Below are positions 13,977 to 19,145 of a stretch of DNA of 19,145 nucleotides, piece after piece (the first letter of the stretch is position 1; each line of letters opens with the position of its first letter). Under the pieces are notes generated by a model, which did no database searches, was not told the origin of the DNA, and was given only the letters and a program-made list of their open reading frames with translations. Origin of the DNA: a bacterium (GTDB lineage: Bacteria > Bacillota > Negativicutes > Acidaminococcales > Acidaminococcaceae); assembly GCA_004562175.1 (NCBI GenBank), contig SFRS01000001.1, positions 1 to 19,145 on the forward strand, in the 5' to 3' direction. The position numbers and the translations under genes were made by a program.

Positions 13977-14011
13977 TTAATACTTAACTGCATTTTAAAG
14001 AGGTGAAGCAG

Positions 14012-14872
14012 ATGCAATCACACTTTCTGATTATTTCCGGCATGTCCGGCGCAGGCAAAACCCAAGTGGTGCGCACCTTGGAGGATTTAAACTTCTTCTG
14101 CATCGATAATCTGCCTGCAACCCTTATTCCTAAATTTTCTGAGCTCTGTCGCCAAACCAGCGAGGACAAGGTAGCCTTGGTGGTGGATATTCGCGGCGGG
14201 CAATTTTTTGACAAGCTGCTGCAGGTATTGGACGAGATGGAGGCCAGCGGCCAAAAATACGAGCTGCTCTTTCTTGATGCCTCCGACGAGGCTTTGGTGC
14301 GTCGCTACAAAGAAACACGCCGTCGCCACCCCCTGGGTGAGCGCAATACACTGCTCAAAAATATTACCAACGAGCGCCAGCTTTTGGACCCCCTGCGGGA
14401 GGAAGCAACCTATATCATCGACACCTCCGATTTGACCACAGCTCAGCTGAAGGCCAAGGTTACGGAGCTGTTTGGCGAGGGTACCTCCAAGGACCGCATG
14501 GGCATTGTGGTGCGTTCCTTTGGCTTCAAGCACGGCCTGCCCATGGACAGCGACTTGGTGCTGGACGTGCGCTTTTTGCCCAATCCCTTTTACGTGGAGG
14601 AGCTGCGCAGCCAAACGGGCAATGACCGTCCCGTGGCCGATTTTATTTGCCGCTATCCCCAAACCTTCCAGTATCTGAAGCTGGAGGAGCAGCTGCTGGA
14701 CTTTTTGGTGCCCCAATATATCAGCGAGGGCAAGGCTCAGCTGGTCATCAGCGTGGGCTGCACGGGGGGCCAACATCGCAGTGTGTTTATAGCCAACAAG
14801 CTGTACGATTTTTTGCGTGAGCGTGGCTATAGTGTGGAAATTACTCATCGTGATATCCCCGGCAAAAAGTAA
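14012..14872 (+). CDS. rapZ: RapZ family nucleotide-binding protein (YvcJ)
   Basis: A 286-residue P-loop protein. Walker A is GMSGAGKT at residues 10-17. The C-terminal domain carries the family segments SFGFKHGLPMDSDLVLDVRFLPNPF and GCTGGQHRSVFIANKL. In E. coli RapZ is an RNA adaptor that controls glucosamine-6-phosphate synthase levels and binds GlcN6P; in Bacillus YvcJ hydrolyses nucleotides and affects competence. No GlmZ-type small RNA is visible here. ATG 14012 is eight bases after AGAGG (13999-14003); the in-frame GTG at 14003 lies within that site. It begins the conserved rapZ-yvcK-whiA cluster, and yvcK follows after 11 bases. Confidence 0.96.
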   Translation: MQSHFLIISGMSGAGKTQVVRTLEDLNFFCIDNLPATLIPKFSELCRQTSEDKVALVVDIRGGQFFDKLLQVLDEMEASGQKYELLFLDASDEALVRRYKETRRRHPLGERNTLLKNITNERQLLDPLREEATYIIDTSDLTTAQLKAKVTELFGEGTSKDRMGIVVRSFGFKHGLPMDSDLVLDVRFLPNPFYVEELRSQTGNDRPVADFICRYPQTFQYLKLEEQLLDFLVPQYISEGKAQLVISVGCTGGQHRSVFIANKLYDFLRERGYSVEITHRDIPGKK

Positions 14873-14883
14873 GGGAGGACGCT

Positions 14884-16254
14884 ATGGGATGGATTAGTTG
14901 GCTGTGTCCCGGCATTAATTTGAAGCGCTGGCTGCTGCTCTTTGCAGTGGGCGTTCTGCTGTGTGCCCTAGGATTAGCATTATTTTTTAATTATCAGCTA
15001 ATGGGCAAGGCGGAGGAGCTCCTGTTTCAGATGACCTATCTGACCACAGGACGCTATTCCAATACCTTGATCATGACCATAGGCGTGCTGCTTTTAATTG
15101 TGGGCTTTGGCATCATGATTTATGGTACACGCCGCCTGATTAGCTCCGTGGTTTCTGCAGTGATTCCCGATAAAAACGGCTCACTTATGGAAACAATCTT
15201 CATGCAGCGCAAGCTGACCAAGGGCCCAGCCATTACTGTTGTAGGCGGGGGCACGGGTCTGTCGACGCTGCTGCGTGGCATGAAATATATCACTAATAAT
15301 TGCACGGCTGTGGTAACCTCCGCCGACGATGGTGGCTCCTCCGGACGCTTGCGCAAGGAGCTGGGCATCATTCCGCCGGGGGATTTGCGCAACTGCCTTA
15401 CGGCTTTGGCCGACCGGGAGCCCCTGATGGAGCGTGTTATGCAGTACCGCTTCAAGGGCGATTCGCCGCTGGCAGGGCACTGCTTTGGCAACCTTTTCAT
15501 TGCGGCCATGGCTGAGGCCGAGGGCGGCATGGAGGAGGGCTTAAGTGCCACCAGCCAGATTTTGAAGGTGCGTGGTCGCGTCATTCCTTCGACGCTGGCC
15601 AATATCCAGCTGCGGGCACGCATGTTCGATGGCACGGAAATCACAGGTGAATCAGAGATTCCCAAGGCCCATAAACGCATTGCCCAAATGATGATGCTGC
15701 CGGAGGACGCTCCTGCGACCCAGGGCGCGGTGGAGGCTATCAAAAGCTCCGACGTGTTGATTTTTGGCCCTGGCAGCCTCTATACCAGCGTTATTCCCAA
15801 CCTGTTGGTGGAGGGGATTCGCGAGGCCATTTTAGAGTCCAAGGCCGTGAAGATTTATATCTGCAACGTGATGACCCAGCCCGGTGAAACCGATGGCTAC
15901 GGTGCTTATGAGCATGTGCAGGCTTTAATCAAGCACATGGGCGCCCAATTCCTTGATTATGTCATCGTTAACGACCAGGATATAACGGTGGAGCAGCTGC
16001 GTCAATACGATGCCAAGGGCTCCATGCCCATCACTCCGGATATTGACAAGATTCGCAGCTTGGGTATTACGGTGGTGCCGGCGCGCCTCATCAGCAAGCA
16101 TGATTTAGTGCGCCACGACCCGCGCAAGCTGGCCCGCGTTTTGATTGCTCTCATATATCGGCTGCGCCTTTTTGGTCGCGGCATGCAGTTCTTCGACTAT
16201 TTCTTCATGCGTCAGGGTATGCGCAAGATGAAGCAGCAGGAGGAACAGCAATAA
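14884..16254 (+). CDS. yvcK: YvcK family UDP-GlcNAc-binding protein with an N-terminal membrane domain
   Basis: A 456-residue protein. The C-terminal part from about residue 115 is YvcK: VVGGGTGLS (120-127), TSADDGGSSGRLR (145-157), PPGDLRN, GHCFGNL and GPGSLYTSV are all present. Bacillus YvcK binds UDP-N-acetylglucosamine and supports growth and cell shape on gluconeogenic carbon. The extra 110 or so N-terminal residues carry two membrane segments, about 16-35 and 61-80, which the 317-residue Bacillus protein lacks. They would anchor the sensor in the membrane, with the nucleotide-sugar domain in the cytoplasm. ATG 14884 follows GGGAGG (14873-14878) at five bases. The extension is in frame with no internal start of comparable strength noted. 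Confidence 0.94.
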   Translation: MGWISWLCPGINLKRWLLLFAVGVLLCALGLALFFNYQLMGKAEELLFQMTYLTTGRYSNTLIMTIGVLLLIVGFGIMIYGTRRLISSVVSAVIPDKNGSLMETIFMQRKLTKGPAITVVGGGTGLSTLLRGMKYITNNCTAVVTSADDGGSSGRLRKELGIIPPGDLRNCLTALADREPLMERVMQYRFKGDSPLAGHCFGNLFIAAMAEAEGGMEEGLSATSQILKVRGRVIPSTLANIQLRARMFDGTEITGESEIPKAHKRIAQMMMLPEDAPATQGAVEAIKSSDVLIFGPGSLYTSVIPNLLVEGIREAILESKAVKIYICNVMTQPGETDGYGAYEHVQALIKHMGAQFLDYVIVNDQDITVEQLRQYDAKGSMPITPDIDKIRSLGITVVPARLISKHDLVRHDPRKLARVLIALIYRLRLFGRGMQFFDYFFMRQGMRKMKQQEEQQ

Positions 16255-16281
16255 TATTTTCCATTAGAAAGGAGGAGGCCC

Positions 16282-17217
16282 ATGTCTTTTTCCAATGATG
16301 TCAAAAATGAATTGTCCCGCATTGAAACCAACGATGCCGCCGGGGACAAGGCGGAGCTTTTAGGACTTTTGCGCATGAGCGGTGCTATTGTCATTCGCGG
16401 CCTGAACGTGGGCATCCACTTTTCCACAGAAAACGCAGCTCTGGCAAGAAGAGTGCTGCATATGCTGAAGAATAATTATCAGGTGCAGACAGAGGTGGTT
16501 ATTACCCGCTCAAGACGCCTGAAAAAGAATAATCGCTACCAGGTGCATGTCATTCCTGCGCCTCAGGTGGCCAAAACCTTGGATGAGCTGCAGCTGCTCA
16601 GCATGGAGGGGGATTTGAAGAATCCTCTGCTCAGCACCCACAACTGTAAGCGTGCTTATTTGCGAGGTGCTTTTTTGGGTGGTGGCAGCATCAGTCGTCC
16701 CACCAGTGACTATCATCTGGAGATGGTCACCAGCAACGAAACCTTCGCTCATAATATTATCAAGGTTATGCACAGCTTTTCCCTCAAGGCGAAGCTGACG
16801 GATAGAAAGAATGAGTTCATCGTATATTTGAAGGACGGGGAGAGCATCATCAATTTCCTCAGCGTTATTGGTGCTCACAACGCCATGATGGAGCTGGAAA
16901 ATGTGCGCATCGTCAAGGAAATGCGCAATAATGTGAACCGAGCCGTGAACTGCGAAACCGCCAATCTGAACAAGGTGGTGAAGGCAGCGGTGCGCCAGGT
17001 GCGCTGCATCAAGTACATTGATGAGCACGGTGGCCTGGCCCAGCTGGAGCCCAATTTGCAGGAAATTGCCCGCATTCGGCTGGACCATCCCGATGTGTCC
17101 TTGAACGATTTGATGGAATTTACCAATGGTTTGGGCAAGTCCGGAATCAATCATCGCTTGAAAAAGCTACAGGAGATGGCCGTGGGCTTGGGTTTGAAAT
17201 TGGAGCAGGATGAATGA
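16282..17217 (+). CDS. whiA: WhiA, DNA-binding protein with LAGLIDADG-like fold
   Basis: A 311-residue protein starting MSFSNDVKNELSRI, the standard WhiA opening. The N-terminal two-thirds resembles a degenerate LAGLIDADG homing endonuclease (RAYLRGAFLGGGSISRPTSDYHLE near residues 117-139), which no longer cuts DNA in known members. The C terminus carries a helix-turn-helix (ISVLNDLMEF-like region, DVSLNDLMEFTNGLGKSGINHRLKKL). WhiA controls sporulation genes in Streptomyces and affects division and chromosome segregation in Bacillus. ATG 16282 follows AAAGGAGG. It is third in the rapZ cluster and its stop overlaps the next start (ATGA at 17214-17217). Confidence 0.96.
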   Translation: MSFSNDVKNELSRIETNDAAGDKAELLGLLRMSGAIVIRGLNVGIHFSTENAALARRVLHMLKNNYQVQTEVVITRSRRLKKNNRYQVHVIPAPQVAKTLDELQLLSMEGDLKNPLLSTHNCKRAYLRGAFLGGGSISRPTSDYHLEMVTSNETFAHNIIKVMHSFSLKAKLTDRKNEFIVYLKDGESIINFLSVIGAHNAMMELENVRIVKEMRNNVNRAVNCETANLNKVVKAAVRQVRCIKYIDEHGGLAQLEPNLQEIARIRLDHPDVSLNDLMEFTNGLGKSGINHRLKKLQEMAVGLGLKLEQDE

Positions 17218-18083
17218 TCAAGAAGTTTTTGTATGGGCTACTGGCTTTGGTGGCGGTGGTGTGCGCAGCAGGTGCTGTGGTGTGGCAGGTCAAGGGTGAC
17301 GCTTGGCGTGCTGAATACGCTGCTTATCGCAAGACAGGTGCGCCCATTTTGATGTACCACGCGGTGGGCAATGAATATGGACCTGAGTGGCCTCGCAGCC
17401 TGATCATGGCGCCGGAGCTTTTTGAAGCGCATTTGTGCTATCTCAAGGAGCAGGGCTACACCATCGTCAGCGTGGAGCAGCTGGCCCACAGGCTGGAACA
17501 GGGCCAAAGCGTGGATAAATATGTGGCCTTGAGCTTTGATGATGGCTATAAGGATAACCATCACACTGCCCTGCCCATTATGCAGAAATATGATGCCAAG
17601 GGCTCCTTCTTTGTGATTAACAAGGAAATGGGGGACAAGGAGCACATGAACGAGGCGGAAATCAAGGAAATGATTGCCGCCGGCATGGAGCTGGGCTCCC
17701 ACACCTATAGTCACGCCCCCTTGGCCAAAATAGATACGAAATATTTAGTGTGGGAGCTGGATACCTCCCGTTATTGGCTGAAGAAAAAATTCGATGGCTA
17801 CATTGTGCGCACGCTGGCCTATCCCAACGGCAGCTACAACAAAACCGTCATGGAAGCAGCGCGCAAGTATGGTTTTTACAGAGCCTTGACCGGACACATT
17901 GGGATCAACACGGCGGCGACCTATAAGGCGGCGCCCATGGAGATGTACCGCGTGACGGTGGCCGACGATGGCAATGGCTTGGAGGGCTTTAAAAAGCGTC
18001 TGGAGCAGGCCTATTTCTTCGGCTTTTTGCAGACCAAGGGCATTGATATCAACCCCATAAGAGACTTGTTCGCTAGTTACTAA
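17214..18083 (+). CDS. Membrane-anchored polysaccharide deacetylase (NodB/CE4 family)
   Basis: A 289-residue protein with an N-terminal signal anchor (about residues 5-23) and an extracytoplasmic NodB domain. The metal-binding triad is intact: D110 in SFDDG (107-111) and H163/H167 in SHTYSH. D109 is the likely catalytic base. AYPNGSYN (motif 3) and PILMYHAV upstream complete the usual layout. Such enzymes remove acetyl groups from peptidoglycan GlcNAc/MurNAc or from N-acetylglucosamine polymers; the exact polymer is unknown. Its ATG overlaps the whiA stop by four bases, so it is translationally coupled to the rapZ-yvcK-whiA operon. That link fits UDP-GlcNAc sensing by YvcK and acetyl-group trimming of wall glycans, but this is inference. 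Confidence 0.92.
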   Translation: MIKKFLYGLLALVAVVCAAGAVVWQVKGDAWRAEYAAYRKTGAPILMYHAVGNEYGPEWPRSLIMAPELFEAHLCYLKEQGYTIVSVEQLAHRLEQGQSVDKYVALSFDDGYKDNHHTALPIMQKYDAKGSFFVINKEMGDKEHMNEAEIKEMIAAGMELGSHTYSHAPLAKIDTKYLVWELDTSRYWLKKKFDGYIVRTLAYPNGSYNKTVMEAARKYGFYRALTGHIGINTAATYKAAPMEMYRVTVADDGNGLEGFKKRLEQAYFFGFLQTKGIDINPIRDLFASY

Positions 18084-18137
18084 GTCAGTGCTGCAGAGGC
18101 AGGCGAGTGTTTCTTTTCGTAAAGCAAGGTGTACTAC

Positions 18138-19139
18138 ATGCGTAGAGTAAAATTAATTATCCAAATGCTGGTGGCTTTTCTTATTGCTACCTTTGCCTAC
18201 ACGTTGTTTTATGAGCCCCATCAGGATACTGTGCGGGCCGCGGTGCAGCAACAGCTCAGCAAGACAGCAGTGCCCTCCGGTGCTGCTCCTGCCCTGGCCA
18301 CGAGTAGCAGGGAAGTGAAAATTCCCGAGGGCAGGCTGCGCATCACCATGCTGGACGTGGGCCAGGGTGATGCCATTCTGCTGGAGGATGGGCAGCGCAA
18401 GGTCATGATTGACGTGGGCGACAACAAAAAGGACAAGCTGGGCTACGGGGGCAGGACTGCTCTCAAGATGGCCTTGGGCAGAGCCGGAGTGCGTGAGAAC
18501 GTGGACAAGATTAACACTGTGATTATTTCCCACCACCATGGCGACCATTTGGGCAATGTGAAATGGCTGGCCGGCAAATATAAGGTCAGCAATATTTATG
18601 ATAATGCCATGCCCAATCCCAGCAATGCAATTTCCAATTGGTTGAACACAGAGCTCAGGGCAGGGCATTACCATAATCGGGTGCTCAAGGCCGGGGACAG
18701 AGTGGAGCTGGGCAAGGGTTATTACTTGGAGGTGTTGGCCCCGGGTGATTTTTTAAGCAAGCAGGATTTGCAGCGCTTCAATAACACCAGCATCGTCATG
18801 AAGCTCCATTATGGTCAATTCACCATGCTCTTCACAGGCGACGCAGAGGCACCGGTGGAGGATTATTTGCAGCAAAAGTATGGCAGCGCCCTTAAGGCCG
18901 ATGTGCTGAAGGTGGGACACCATGGTAGCAAAACCTCTTCTATTTACAAGTTTATCAGTAAGGTACGACCCAAATACGCTTTGATTAGCTGTGGTGATAA
19001 GCAGATTTATAATCATCCCCATAAAAATGTTGTGGGGAGCTTGGAGCATCTTGGAGCCAAGGTGCTGACCACCTATGAGCACGGAAACATAACCGTTACT
19101 ACCGATGGCAAGAGCTTTAAGGTGGAGACGGAGAGATAA
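18138..19139 (+). CDS. Membrane-anchored ComEC/Rec2-like metallo-beta-lactamase-fold hydrolase
   Basis: A 333-residue protein with an N-terminal membrane segment or signal (about residues 5-25), a Ser/Ala/Pro-rich linker, and a metallo-beta-lactamase domain from about residue 65. LDVGQGDAILLE, the metal motif SHHHGDHLGN (HxHxDH), FTGDAE and VGHHGSKTSS match the C-terminal domain of the DNA-uptake channel ComEC, but the channel (Competence) domain is absent. Stand-alone relatives are thought to be extracellular nucleases or phosphodiesterases; activity here is inferred. ATG 18138 is six bases after AGGTG (18127-18131); a GTG at 18129 would add three residues inside that site. It follows the deacetylase by 54 bases with no terminator between, so it is probably co-transcribed. 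Confidence 0.9.
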   Translation: MRRVKLIIQMLVAFLIATFAYTLFYEPHQDTVRAAVQQQLSKTAVPSGAAPALATSSREVKIPEGRLRITMLDVGQGDAILLEDGQRKVMIDVGDNKKDKLGYGGRTALKMALGRAGVRENVDKINTVIISHHHGDHLGNVKWLAGKYKVSNIYDNAMPNPSNAISNWLNTELRAGHYHNRVLKAGDRVELGKGYYLEVLAPGDFLSKQDLQRFNNTSIVMKLHYGQFTMLFTGDAEAPVEDYLQQKYGSALKADVLKVGHHGSKTSSIYKFISKVRPKYALISCGDKQIYNHPHKNVVGSLEHLGAKVLTTYEHGNITVTTDGKSFKVETER

Positions 19140-19145
19140 AGGATA

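Noticed and set aside
14087..14848. Minus-strand open frame of 253 codons opposite rapZ
   Set aside because: Shadow of rapZ codon usage; no recognisable domain.

Overview
The window is about 19 kb of densely packed chromosomal housekeeping DNA from a bacterium of the Bacillota (Firmicutes). The signs are FapR control of fatty acid synthesis, a plsX-fabH-fabD-fabG-acpP-fabK-fabF-rnc cluster, the rapZ-yvcK-whiA cluster, a TmcAL (YlbM)-type tRNA acetate ligase, and strong AAGGAGG-like ribosome binding sites. Gene order, moderate GC content and a YvcK with two membrane segments would suit a Negativicutes genome (Acidaminococcaceae or Phascolarctobacterium-like). That placement is inference from memory, not a database match. 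I see no phage, transposase, CRISPR array, tRNA or rRNA.

Layout. (1) 1-1214: a BASS-family sodium-coupled transporter with its own extended -10 promoter, a structured leader and a strong terminator. (2) 1238-4010: a divergent pair, tmcAL (minus) and ackA (plus), both concerned with acetate activation, with back-to-back promoters between them. (3) 4038-4849: a consensus promoter (TTGACA-N17-TATAAT) driving the DUF177/YceD gene and rpmF, closed by a 14-bp terminator. (4) 4917-12977: the fatty acid operon, led by fapR with a FapR-like operator in its leader, then plsX, fabH, fabD, fabG, acpP, a FabK-like flavoprotein, fabF and rnc, ended by a terminator. (5) 12979-13941: a single-gene unit coding for a metal-dependent cyclase-family hydrolase, with its own promoter, a Crp-like palindrome upstream, and a composite palindromic repeat plus terminator downstream. 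(6) 13966-19139: rapZ-yvcK-whiA, then a membrane-anchored polysaccharide deacetylase translationally coupled to whiA, then a secreted or anchored ComEC-like metallo-beta-lactamase hydrolase.

How it works together. FapR senses malonyl-CoA (family knowledge) and would repress its own operon, which carries acyl-ACP:phosphate transfer (PlsX), initiation (FabH), malonyl loading (FabD), elongation (FabF), reduction (FabG, FabK-like) and the carrier (AcpP). No dehydratase (fabZ) or acc genes are in the window. AckA and TmcAL both use acetate and ATP. Their shared promoter region contains a split copy of the sequence found in the fapR leader, which raises the possibility of a link between acetate metabolism and lipid synthesis. 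The rapZ-yvcK-whiA block and the deacetylase point to cell-wall precursor and envelope control.

The least explained parts are four noncoding stretches: the fabD-fabG gap with mutually exclusive helices, the split fapR-like motif, the palindromic repeat at 13832-13895, and the transporter leader. One coding feature also stands out: a cysteine cluster in the FabK-like protein. I did not find a clearly new multi-gene system.
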